Source of the DNA: Deltaproteobacteria bacterium
GTDB taxonomy: Bacteria > Desulfobacterota > Desulfuromonadia > Desulfuromonadales > BM103
Direction of reading: 5' to 3'
Length of the DNA: 7,248 nucleotides
Assembly: GCA_006226895.1 (NCBI GenBank)
Contig: SBFN01000162.1
Span: 1-7,248, forward strand
Part shown: positions 1-6,130 of the stretch, piece after piece
Layout: the number at the start of each line of letters is the position of its first letter
How positions within the stretch are numbered: the first letter of the stretch is position 1
Position numbers and translations under genes: made by a program
The notes under the pieces: model-generated
Told to the model about the DNA's origin: nothing
Database searches by the model: none
Seen by the model: only the letters and a program-made list of their open reading frames with translations

Positions 1-1238
1 TGCCGCATTCCTTCCACCGGGGTAATCCGCCCTGCTTTGATTGCCGGGTAGAGGGATGCGAGTAGTGTCAATCCGGTCACGTAACCGGCTATCTTACCCA
101 TCCAGACCGGATCCCAACTTGCGCGCATAATCGGATCGAAAATGACCCCGCCGAACTCCAGCGTTTCCGGAACAAAGGCCGCCAGGTCAATGCCCCTGTC
201 AACCAGATACCAGGTTGCCAGGCTGCCTAGCAGGGTGCCGATCGCAGCGGCGAGCAGGCCGAGTATCAGCGCTTCCGTCATGATCATTGTGCGCAGCGTC
301 ATCGGTTTGCTTCCCAGCGCCAGAATCACGCCAAACTCACGCATACGCTCCATCACCGACATGAGCAGGGTATTGATTACGCCGATCGTAACGATCAGCA
401 GGATGATCAGAAAAATGAATTTCTGACTGGCGTAATCAAGTTTGATCGCATTTGCGAGGTTGGGCATGGCGCGCTCCCAGTTGACCGCTTCTATCCCGGG
501 ATGCGATTCAAACAGGGTGGGCATTTGCCCAAGGACTGTTTCCTCATCGTCCGAGTTGGCCAGGATGATGGCCAACTCGTGAACAGAGCCGGAGCTCCCG
601 GTGAGCAGCCCGGCCCGCTCACGGCCTACCATAATCAGCGAGCCATCAATGTCCTTCATCCCCGATTTAACGACACCCCGGACACGCAGGAGCTCACTGT
701 GTAGTGTGCCGTCCTGGTGTTGAGCGGTGACGACGAACTTCTGGCCGGGTTTGATCTGCAACTCGTCGAGCAGGCGAAATCCGATGACAGCATCGCGTGA
801 ATCGGTGGTACGAACCATGCTGTCTTCAGGCAGCGCCCTGAGAAAAGGGTTGATGGCCCTTTCTCGTTGCGGGTCCACGCCGATAACCATAACCCCCCGG
901 CTTTCTCGGCTCGACTGGGCCAGGGCAGGGACGTAGAGGCGTGGCAAAACCTGTTCAACACCATCAATGGCGACAATCTCAGAAATTAAGTCGCGGTCCA
1001 CGAAATGCAATAATTCATCTCGACTCTCAAGGTAATTCTGCCGATAGACCGCAATGTGACCCGATCCGGCCCTGACTCCGCTATCAACCATGCCGGCATA
1101 AACCCCGTAAGAAAGGTTGTGCGCCGCTTGCACCAGCATAATACTGAAGGCGATCGCCGCCAGGGTTATGATGGTGCGCCTTTTGTTGCGCCAGAGGTTT
1201 TTCCAGGCCAGGAGTAAATGGTCCATATCGATCTTCAT
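1..1238 (-). CDS. FtsX/LolE-type ABC transporter permease, 3' end cut off by window edge
   Basis: The minus-strand frame is open from ATG at 1238 to the left edge, giving 412 codons with no stop. Inner-membrane permease of an ABC transporter of the LolC/LolE/MacB class. Seen: N-terminal basic stretch NLWRNKRRT (about residues 14-22) leading into TM1 (about 23-40); a periplasmic domain (about 45-265) of the MacB core type; then TM2 (about 273-294) followed by the family motif MSVMERMREFGVILALG (293-309), TM3 (about 318-346) and TM4 (about 380-400). The sequence ends in KAGRITPVEGMR, which is where family members normally stop, so only a few residues are missing. The start overlaps the stop of the preceding gene as ATGA. 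The GAGGA sequence touches this ATG, so Met5 (ATG at 1226, 12 bases after GAGGA) may be the real start; it would match the N-terminus of the sister permease. Known of the family: works with a second permease and an ATPase. The substrate (lipoprotein or lipid) is inferred. Confidence 0.9.
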   Translation of the reverse strand, partial: MKIDMDHLLLAWKNLWRNKRRTIITLAAIAFSIMLVQAAHNLSYGVYAGMVDSGVRAGSGHIAVYRQNYLESRDELLHFVDRDLISEIVAIDGVEQVLPRLYVPALAQSSRESRGVMVIGVDPQRERAINPFLRALPEDSMVRTTDSRDAVIGFRLLDELQIKPGQKFVVTAQHQDGTLHSELLRVRGVVKSGMKDIDGSLIMVGRERAGLLTGSSGSVHELAIILANSDDEETVLGQMPTLFESHPGIEAVNWERAMPNLANAIKLDYASQKFIFLIILLIVTIGVINTLLMSVMERMREFGVILALGSKPMTLRTMIMTEALILGLLAAAIGTLLGSLATWYLVDRGIDLAAFVPETLEFGGVIFDPIMRASWDPVWMGKIAGYVTGLTLLASLYPAIKAGRITPVEGMR

Positions 1239-2458
1239 TCCTCGCGCACAGCAACCACCGGATCGAGACGTGCGGCTCGATTGGCTGGCAGAAAACCGGC
1301 AATCAGACTGATGAGTAGCAGCATGCCGGCCGGGACAAGGAAATTGTCCGCTTCAAAGACAGCGTGCAGGCGTGGCAGGATGGTTCCCCCGGCATAGGTG
1401 ATTGGCGTAATGTAAGCAGTGAGATCAATGCCAACCTGATGCATGTAAAGAGTCATCAGCGATCCACAGAACAGGCCGATAGCCAACGCAATGCCGCCGA
1501 GTAGCAACGTCTCCAACAACACCAGGCCGCGGATTGCCATAGGCCGCATTCCCTGGGCCATAAGGATGCCGAACTCACGGGTGCGCTCCATAACTGACAT
1601 GAAAAAGGTGTTGAGAATGCCGAGACCCGTAGCCAGATAAAGAATCGTGACGATGATCATACGACTGACCCCATAGGCCGCTATGACTTCACGCATCTCC
1701 GGTAATAAATCGCCCCAATCCAGGACTTCTGTGTTCTCGGGCAAGTGTGGACTAAGTCGGTCGGCGATCTCTGCGGCAAGCATGGGGTTGGTGAGGATCA
1801 TGGCGACTTCGTGGATGCGGTCAGGCAGGACCATGACTTGTTGTAGCCAAGGCAATGGTGCCAGCACCAGGTTGTTGTCGTTACGGCTGTCACCGGTCGC
1901 AAAAACTCCTCTCACAATCAGAAGATCATTGCCTATCGATCCATCGGCAGCTTGGGTCACAAAGACCAGTTCGTCTCCTGGCCGGAGTTTCATTTTGTTC
2001 GCAAGCCCCCTGCCGATCATTGCGCCGTTCGGATCATCAAGCGTCGGGTAACGCCCGGCTGTTATCTTGTTCTGTAGAGAGGTGACCTGCTGCTCTAATT
2101 CCGGAATGACGCCGAGAATTTCAACCGGTTGACTGCTGAGTTCTTTGGAGAGTAAGCCGAAGCTGCGTAAACGTGGAGATCTGGACACAATTTCAGACTC
2201 ATTCATTAGTGCTGGATGGTTGGCGATATCGACAGGCAGGTTGGCAAAAAGGTCCCGGCGCAGATGGTATTCGGGTTGGGCGAAAACCAGGTGGCCGTAA
2301 TATTGCTCGGTCGCCGAGGCGAGCATGTCTTTGAACATCCCTGAGAAGACACCGAGGGCAAGGATAAGTAAGGCTGCGGAAACCACCATTGCTGAGAGGG
2401 TCAGAAGGGTGCGCCTTCGGTTGCGCCAGAGATTTCGAAAGGCCAGTGATAGCAGCAT
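1235..2458 (-). CDS. FtsX/LolE-type ABC transporter permease
   Basis: A 407-residue inner-membrane permease with the four-TM LolC/LolE/MacB architecture. Seen: N-terminal NLWRNRRRT (about residues 9-17) before TM1 (about 18-38); a periplasmic domain (about 40-260); TM2 (about 266-288) running into MSVMERTREFGILMAQGMRP; TM3 (about 308-335); TM4 (about 373-393); and the typical C-terminal tail PANRAARLDPVVAVREE. It is a paralogue of the next gene in the operon (same N-terminal motif and same post-TM2 motif), so the two probably form a heterodimer like LolC-LolE. The ATG at 2458 lies 2 bases after the upstream stop. A TTG at 2464 overlapping that stop (TTGA) is also possible and would add two residues. 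No clear Shine-Dalgarno sequence precedes it, so translational coupling to the upstream gene is likely. The 3' end overlaps the following permease by 4 bases. Family is certain; substrate is not. Confidence 0.92.
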   Translation of the reverse strand: MLLSLAFRNLWRNRRRTLLTLSAMVVSAALLILALGVFSGMFKDMLASATEQYYGHLVFAQPEYHLRRDLFANLPVDIANHPALMNESEIVSRSPRLRSFGLLSKELSSQPVEILGVIPELEQQVTSLQNKITAGRYPTLDDPNGAMIGRGLANKMKLRPGDELVFVTQAADGSIGNDLLIVRGVFATGDSRNDNNLVLAPLPWLQQVMVLPDRIHEVAMILTNPMLAAEIADRLSPHLPENTEVLDWGDLLPEMREVIAAYGVSRMIIVTILYLATGLGILNTFFMSVMERTREFGILMAQGMRPMAIRGLVLLETLLLGGIALAIGLFCGSLMTLYMHQVGIDLTAYITPITYAGGTILPRLHAVFEADNFLVPAGMLLLISLIAGFLPANRAARLDPVVAVREE

Positions 2459-2460
2459 GG

Positions 2461-3216
2461 TCAAGGTGATTCTAGATTCCGTAGTGAAAAGTAGCTTTCA
2501 TCCAAGTCAAGATCGTAAACCAGTTCCCGGTAATGGAGTACGGTCATTTCATCAGGTTTTTCCAGGGGCAGAACGGTTAAGCGCAAGGGGACGATCCGTT
2601 TACCGATCTGCTGGATGTCGGCAAAATGAATTTCGCGAACGCGGACCATCTCTTCGTCAAAGTAATCGATTTGTTCGGGAACCTGTGGGGTTTTCCGAAC
2701 ACGGTAGATAATCTTTCCCCAAACAACCGCGGCGTCCTCTTTTGGCAGGCACTCGATGACATAGTTGGACTCGGTCTCTTCAAGTAGACGCAGGTGAAAG
2801 TCTTCATCGATATGGTTGGCTTTAACCAGATCGTCGTTGGTGATGTGGCTACCCATCCAGCTGCCACCCATCATCGAAGGCGGCACTTTGATAATGCGAT
2901 CGACCTTGGGGAGGTAGTTCCAAACTTCGCGGTTCCTCTTGAGGGTCGCAACGCCTCGTTCCTTGGCCGGTTCGAGGATGCGGACCAGGAAATAATCGCG
3001 CTCCAGAGACCAGGCTTCCATCTCCAGGGTCCTCTCCCAGTGGGAGGTCTTGACCTGCATGGTGGTACGAGCTCGAGAAGAGGAGCCCATGTATTGTTGC
3101 TCAACCTCGCGAATCACTGACTGGATGTCCAGCGCCAGGGCTGTGCCCGGTAGTATGGACAGAAGAATCAAGAGTGACAGGAGGCTTCTACTTAATGGGG
3201 TGCTGTCTATGAACAT
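2461..3216 (-). CDS. LolA-like outer membrane lipoprotein-sorting family protein
   Basis: A 251-residue secreted protein, first gene of the operon. Seen: an N-terminal signal peptide (hydrophobic core about residues 11-23, probable signal peptidase I cleavage after Ala28 in the context ALA), then a beta-rich domain with the signature GGSWMGSHITNDDLV (117-131), characteristic of the LolA_like 'outer membrane lipoprotein-sorting protein' family. An EVWNYLPKVDRIIKVPPSMM segment (97-116) precedes the signature. Start choice: the frame is open back to a TTG at 3246, but ATG 3216 has GAGAGGGAAAGGG just upstream and gives a clean signal peptide. Known of the family: periplasmic lipid-binding half-barrel proteins often encoded beside LolE- or MMPL-type transporters. 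Inferred: it accepts a lipid or lipoprotein released by the two permeases encoded immediately downstream and carries it across the periplasm. It is not the classical LolA (length and signature differ), so no symbol is given. Confidence 0.88.
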   Translation of the reverse strand: MFIDSTPLSRSLLSLLILLSILPGTALALDIQSVIREVEQQYMGSSSRARTTMQVKTSHWERTLEMEAWSLERDYFLVRILEPAKERGVATLKRNREVWNYLPKVDRIIKVPPSMMGGSWMGSHITNDDLVKANHIDEDFHLRLLEETESNYVIECLPKEDAAVVWGKIIYRVRKTPQVPEQIDYFDEEMVRVREIHFADIQQIGKRIVPLRLTVLPLEKPDEMTVLHYRELVYDLDLDESYFSLRNLESP

Positions 3217-3307
3217 CTTCCCTTTCCCTCTCTTCGACAAGTGCAAGCAGGTAACAGAAGAATATCACAAATTTTTTCATTTCGTGGCCGAGAGAGAACC
3301 GGGAGAG

Positions 3308-3480
3308 TGAGCGCAACAGGCGGCTAACCTATTGCGTTTTTTAATGGATTTAGCAGTTCTAAGGACAAAAGCCAAACCGACGGGTCACGTCCCGTCTGAC
3401 ACCATACTCTTTTGAAGCCCCAAAAGAGTATGCAGAAAATGGCGCGCTGCGCTTGGCATGATTTGCGCGAAGTTTTCTGC
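3308..3480 (+). repeat. Composite palindromic element, copy 1
   Basis: A series of hairpins reading on the plus strand. T: CGCAA/TTGCG with inner AGG/CCT (3312-3336), followed by six T. A: GACGGG/CCCGTC with a 6-base loop (3379-3396). B: a perfect 12-bp stem, CATACTCTTTTG (3403-3414) and CAAAAGAGTATG (3421-3432), with a 6-base loop. C: GCAGAAAA (3432-3439) with TTTTCTGC (3473-3480), plus inner CGCGC/GCGCG (3443-3447, 3465-3469). Hairpins T, A and B recur in the same order on the minus strand at 3703-3830; homology fades near 3447, so hairpin C is specific to this copy. No protein is encoded. The T hairpin could act as a plus-strand terminator, but no plus-strand gene lies upstream of it. What family of repeat this is I do not know. 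Confidence 0.75.
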
Positions 3481-3702
3481 TGATAAAAAAATGACTCACA
3501 AGATTTTAGGGGACTACGCCTCCCCCGTTAGCCCCGAGGCCCTTGAGGTCCTCTCCTGTGGTGCTTGTTTGCTCGCTTAGTGTTATTTATCTTCTTGCTG
3601 CAAAAAAGCAATCCTGAAAGCCCCCCTGAACCGGGCCGGAGCCATCCTCTTCAATCACTAGAAACCACTGAACCCTGGCGAAATAATATGCCCTCCTCTA
3701 GG
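3481..3702. other. Non-coding spacer between the two inverted repeat copies
   Basis: About 220 bases with no supportable gene. It holds a small GGGGA/TCCCC hairpin (3509-3513 with 3521-3525) and a weak TTGCT/AGCAA hairpin (3595-3611). The plus-strand frame open across part of this stretch continues through repeat copy 2 and has no family resemblance. I see nothing else. Confidence 0.5.
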
Positions 3703-3830
3703 AGACGGCACTTTTGCTTACTTTTGCTGCCGGGCAAAAGTACTGCGTCTGGCGGGACGCGCCCCGCCGGTGTTGATTTTCTTCTTAGAAAAGACAAAAA
3801 GCGCAACAGATTAACGATCTGTTGCGCTCA
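3703..3830 (-). repeat. Composite palindromic element, copy 2 (inverted relative to copy 1)
   Basis: Read on the minus strand, this repeats copy 1. It begins with TGAGCGCAACAG (3830-3819), identical over 12 bases to 3308-3319. Next come hairpin T (3800-3828), the shared TTCTAAG and AAAA blocks, hairpin A (GGCGGG/CCCGCC, 3751-3768), hairpin B (TACTTTTGC/GCAAAAGTA, 3719-3742) and a short shared GCAAAAG tail. About three quarters of positions match copy 1 across the 32 bases from the start of A to the start of B (24 of 32 by eye). Differences in the stems are paired, so base pairing is kept. Copy 1 carries about 13 extra bases between T and A. Confidence 0.75.
3789..3828 (-). terminator. Rho-independent terminator of the methyltransferase gene
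   Basis: On the minus strand there is a perfect 12-bp stem, AGCGCAACAGAT with ATCTGTTGCGCT, and a 5-base loop (3812-3816). It is followed immediately by TTTTGTCTTTT. It lies about 78 bases past the methyltransferase stop and in the right orientation. The same hairpin is the first module of repeat copy 2, so the terminator appears to be supplied by the repeat. Confidence 0.85.
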
Positions 3831-3906
3831 TATTACAAAAAATGAAATTTGCTCACAAAATACAGAAAACTAAGTGAGGTTGCTTGCCGGCTAAAGTTCT
3901 TATTGA

Positions 3907-4695
3907 CTACTTCTTCGGTGGCCGACTGGCATAAACCAGGACCTTGCGGTCAGTGTAAGCCTCAACCTCGCCAGCAAAAGTCTCGATCTGGAAATAATCC
4001 TGCACCTTATCAGGAGCGTCAACGAAAAATTTATTGAGAGCGGCAATCCCTTCACGGTTAAGTCCAGCCCGCTTTGCCCATGTTGGAAAGTCGTGAGTTT
4101 TCGGAACCGTGACTGTCTCGTGCAGGATAAACCCTGCTTCCTGTACCATTTCTTGCCATTTCTCTTCCGTGTAGGCCTGGATGTGCGTCGGGTCGCGCAT
4201 CTTCTCCATTTCCTGGTACCATTCGGCGATCTCTGGGTCGTTGGGAAGCATTGTGTCTACGATGGCAATTCGACCGCCACGACGCAAGACGCGATGGAAT
4301 TCATTCAGTGCCCGGGCAACATCGGGAAAATGATGTGGGGCGACACGGCAGGTCAGCAGAGTAAAGGCACCAGCGGGGAAGGGGAGATCTTCAGCATCTG
4401 CTTCACGAAAAGTGATGTTGTCGACACTGCCTTCGTCACTGATATGCTCCTGGGCTTTTTTCAGCATAACCATGGTCAGGTCAGAAGCGACTACGCTACG
4501 AACCAGCGGAGAAAAACGGAGAGCCGTGTGCCCGCCGCCACAGGCTACGTCAAGCATATTATCGTCGGGCATCGGCTGCAGCAGGCGTACCATCTCTTCA
4601 AGGTCGTTGCCGCTGGAAAAGCCTTTGTCGTGGATGTAACCATCCGCTGCGCGGCCGAACTGTTCCCTGATTCTGTTCTTGAATTCACGAGTCAT
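3907..4695 (-). CDS. Class I SAM-dependent methyltransferase (Methyltransf_11 / UbiE-like)
   Basis: A 262-residue soluble, presumably cytoplasmic enzyme that transfers a methyl group from S-adenosylmethionine; the acceptor is unknown. Seen: SAM motif I LDVACGGGH (48-56), the acidic residue after strand 2 in VVASDLT (D72), motif DAEDLPF (100-106), motif IV region TCRVAPHHF (115-123), and VLRRGGRIAIVD (136-147). The later MRDPTHIQAYTEEKW segment (166-180) is typical of the UbiE/YcgJ-like group. No signal peptide or TM segment. The start is ATG 4695, with a strong GGAGGAG about 8 bases upstream. It is transcribed alone: its own promoter lies at 4725-4733, its terminator at 3789-3828, and its neighbours are divergent or separated by repeats. 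It is next to a permease of the family that includes methylarsenical exporters, but an ArsM-like set of cysteines is absent (C52 lies in motif I, C116 in motif IV), so I do not call it an arsenite methyltransferase. Confidence 0.9.
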   Translation of the reverse strand: MTREFKNRIREQFGRAADGYIHDKGFSSGNDLEEMVRLLQPMPDDNMLDVACGGGHTALRFSPLVRSVVASDLTMVMLKKAQEHISDEGSVDNITFREADAEDLPFPAGAFTLLTCRVAPHHFPDVARALNEFHRVLRRGGRIAIVDTMLPNDPEIAEWYQEMEKMRDPTHIQAYTEEKWQEMVQEAGFILHETVTVPKTHDFPTWAKRAGLNREGIAALNKFFVDAPDKVQDYFQIETFAGEVEAYTDRKVLVYASRPPKK

Positions 4696-4724
4696 TAGCA
4701 GAACTCCTCCTTGATTAACGTCAG

Positions 4725-4733
4725 ATTATAACA
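4725..4733 (-). promoter_or_regulatory. Extended -10 promoter for the methyltransferase
   Basis: Read on the minus strand the site is TGTTATAAT: a perfect TATAAT with the TGn extension. It would start transcription near 4718 and leave a leader of about 22 bases ending in the GGAGGAG ribosome binding site. No good -35 hexamer is present at 16-18 bases, which fits an extended -10 promoter. Confidence 0.6.
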
Positions 4734-4957
4734 TCAGTTACCCAAAAAGCTTGCCAGGAAAAGCACCTTCTGGTAATAAAATTCGCTTCTTGTCGATTTT
4801 TTAATGTATCGTGCCCTGCTTGGCAAGGCCAAACTGTAAATTATCTCCCGTTGAGATGTTGCCAAACGACCTTTATTGCTGCCTTTGAAGAGTTTCTTGC
4901 CTTGTTTGTTGCGCGTCTTGTCCTTTTAAACCAACCAGCTTTGTGTGGAAGTTAAAG

Positions 4958-4993
4958 CGGAACAGTTCTTGCCAAAATCGGAACAGCTCTTGC
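4958..4993 (+). promoter_or_regulatory. Tandem 15-base direct repeat, candidate regulator binding sites
   Basis: CGGAACAGTTCTTGC (4958-4972) recurs as CGGAACAGCTCTTGC (4979-4993) with one mismatch. The period is 21 bases, two helical turns, so both sites would face the same side of the DNA. The core GAACaGTTC of the first site is itself palindromic. The sites sit in the divergent gap about 150 bases upstream of the permease start and just upstream of a possible promoter. The rest of the gap (4734-4957) shows scattered TTGCCAA/TTGGCAA words (4820, 4859, 4969) but no gene. The regulator is unknown. Confidence 0.5.
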
Positions 4994-5007
4994 TACTGTG
5001 ATAGGCG

Positions 5008-5034
5008 TTGTCTCTTTGTTGCCCCGAATATACT
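5008..5034 (+). promoter_or_regulatory. Weak candidate promoter for the permease gene
   Basis: TTGTCT (5008-5013) and TATACT (5029-5034) are separated by 15 bases, shorter than the ideal 17. If used, transcription would begin near 5041 and the tandem repeats would lie at about -48 to -83, a position suited to an activator. Only hexamer resemblance supports this. Confidence 0.3.
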
Positions 5035-5063
5035 CATTTTTCTGCTGGTTAAGGATTTTTTCG

Positions 5064-5129
5064 GGTCAGAAAGCTGTCCTGTCACCATCGAACAGACAGA
5101 AACCTGACCACGGAGAGTTTTGACCTCTC
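5064..5129 (+). promoter_or_regulatory. Structured 5' leader ahead of the permease gene
   Basis: An extended stem: GGTCAG (5064-5069) pairs with CTGACC (5104-5109). Inside it, after symmetric AAAG/AAAC internal loops, CTGTC (5074-5078) pairs with GACAG (5095-5099) and, past one bulged C, TGT (5080-5082) pairs with ACA (5092-5094), leaving a 9-base loop. That gives 14 pairs in 46 bases. A second small hairpin, GAGAG (5113-5117) with CTCTC (5125-5129), follows, 16 bases before the start codon. A second TGACC (5121-5125) could compete for GGTCA, so alternative folding is possible. It matches no riboswitch class I recognise; it could also be a protein-binding site on DNA. Confidence 0.45.
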
Positions 5130-5145
5130 GACACGGAATGGATTT

Positions 5146-5637
5146 ATGAACGATTTTCCCAATATGCTGTTAGAACTTGTCAATGCGATCGGCGAGGAAT
5201 TCCTCTACATCCTCCCCTACCTGGTGATTGGTGTCCTTTTTGAGGCTATCATCCGGACCCTGAAGTGGCACGTCAAAATCCGCAAGGCCTTAACGCGTTT
5301 TGGAATTCTGGCGATTCCTGCAGCAACCCTGCTCGGTGTGGCAAGCCCTCTCTGTGCCTGTGCAACCTTGCCGCTGGTGATCTCGCTTCTGGTCGCCGGT
5401 CTGCCGTTGGCTCCGGCCATGGCTTTGCTGGTGACCTCGCCGTTGATGAGTCCGGCCTCTTTTACCATGCTCTCGGGGATGTTAAGTGTCAACTGGGCGC
5501 TGGCCGTCCTTGTCTGTGCTGTCCTGCTTGGTCTTTTTGCAGGCTATATGACACATCTGCTCAGGAAAAAAGGTTTTGCCGAAGAAAATATCTTTCGTGA
5601 GGCGTTGCCACAGGGAGATTTCCACGAATCCGGTTGA
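5146..5637 (+). CDS. PF03773-like permease, N-terminal half (gene frameshifted)
   Basis: 163 residues forming the first half of a two-halved membrane permease of the PF03773 (formerly DUF318) type, a family that includes ArsP organoarsenical and SO_0444-type Cu/Zn exporters. Seen: hydrophobic segments at about 18-38, 53-68, 74-98 and 113-137, and the motif SPLCACATLPL (67-77) in the place of the family's PLCSCG-type signature, with Cys70 and Cys72. The frame ends at TGA 5635-5637, in the cytoplasmic loop between halves. The missing half follows at once in the +1 frame, so the intact protein would be about 325 residues. The start ATG 5146 has only GGA elements (5135-5142) as a modest ribosome binding site. 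The codons look natural in this frame up to the TGA, so the shift lies close to it. The transported substrate cannot be told from sequence alone. Confidence 0.8.
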   Translation: MNDFPNMLLELVNAIGEEFLYILPYLVIGVLFEAIIRTLKWHVKIRKALTRFGILAIPAATLLGVASPLCACATLPLVISLLVAGLPLAPAMALLVTSPLMSPASFTMLSGMLSVNWALAVLVCAVLLGLFAGYMTHLLRKKGFAEENIFREALPQGDFHESG

Positions 5638-6130
5638 GAAACTGCGTTGTGAATGTGGGCAGCAACTTTCACATCGTGTTGATCGCTGCACTCACAATAA
5701 GTTCCTGGTGTTCCTGGCCAGGTTCTGGGAAGGTGGCTTGAAAATCAGCAAGTTTGTCTTGATCGGTCTGGTGATCGAAGTTGTCGCTTTACTCTTTATC
5801 CCCAACGGCTGGATTACCGGCCTGCTTGAAGGGCAGGGGGTTCTGCCGATCTTTACCCTGACTCTTGCGGCGATTCCGCTGCATATGCCGCAGGTGACAG
5901 CTGCTTCGATGCTCTTTGGCTTTTACCTCCCTGACCCGGGGCAAGTGATCCCCCTGGCGAAAGGGGCGGGGATTGCCATGCTGGTTGGTGGACCGGTCAC
6001 AGCTTTGCCGGTTATGGCTGTTTTTATCTCTATGTTCAAGCCGCGCGTACTTATCCTTTACATCTCTCTCTGTGTTGGTGGTACGATAGCCCTCGCGTTA
6101 CTCTTTAGGGCCTTACCGATAACGATCTAG
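5576..6130 (+). CDS. PF03773-like permease, C-terminal half (+1 frame, no convincing own start)
   Basis: This frame is open from TTG 5576 and completes the permease begun at 5146; the part resembling a real protein starts near 5636 (EKLRCECG). Seen: a cytoplasmic, possibly metal-binding loop with Cys25, Cys27, Cys38 and His40 (CEC...CTH); hydrophobic segments at about 57-76, 88-103, 108-118, 128-152 and 158-177; and the LPDPGQVIPLAKGAGIAMLVGGP region of the second repeat half. The TTG and the GTG at 5597 are the only candidate starts and neither has a well-placed ribosome binding site. The residues they would add (RRCHREIS) carry rare AGG and ATA codons and read like out-of-frame sequence. 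Best reading: one gene broken by a single-base indel, or, less likely, read through by +1 frameshifting at GGT TGA G. Two separately translated half-permeases remain possible. Confidence 0.7.
   Translation: MPKKISFVRRCHREISTNPVEKLRCECGQQLSHRVDRCTHNKFLVFLARFWEGGLKISKFVLIGLVIEVVALLFIPNGWITGLLEGQGVLPIFTLTLAAIPLHMPQVTAASMLFGFYLPDPGQVIPLAKGAGIAMLVGGPVTALPVMAVFISMFKPRVLILYISLCVGGTIALALLFRALPITI

Noticed and set aside
142..426. 94-codon plus-strand frame opposite the left permease
   Set aside because: The minus strand here is an unbroken permease frame with conserved motifs; this one is its antisense shadow.
3565..3873. Plus-strand 102-codon open frame in the repeat region
   Set aside because: It runs through repeat copy 2 and the methyltransferase terminator, has no ribosome binding site or family resemblance, and reads like chance sequence.
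3907..4695. Reading the methyltransferase as ArsM (arsenite methyltransferase) beside an ArsP-like permease
   Set aside because: The protein lacks the spaced cysteines expected of ArsM; it fits the general UbiE/YcgJ-like group better.
4093..4698. 201-codon plus-strand frame opposite the methyltransferase
   Set aside because: It is the antisense shadow of a well-supported enzyme with all SAM motifs; its own product has no domain character.
4739..4774. TTACC...GGTAA inverted repeat upstream of the methyltransferase promoter
   Set aside because: Only 5-bp arms with a long loop; expected by chance in AT-rich intergenic DNA.
4818..4836. Possible sigma-54 promoter around TTGGCAAGGCC
   Set aside because: The GG and GC elements do not fall at the required -24/-12 spacing; it is better described as a small TTGGC/GCCAA palindrome.
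5138..5149. Three-codon mini-frame (ATG GAT TTA TGA) overlapping the permease start
   Set aside because: Too short to support a claim; probably chance, though it could weakly affect initiation.
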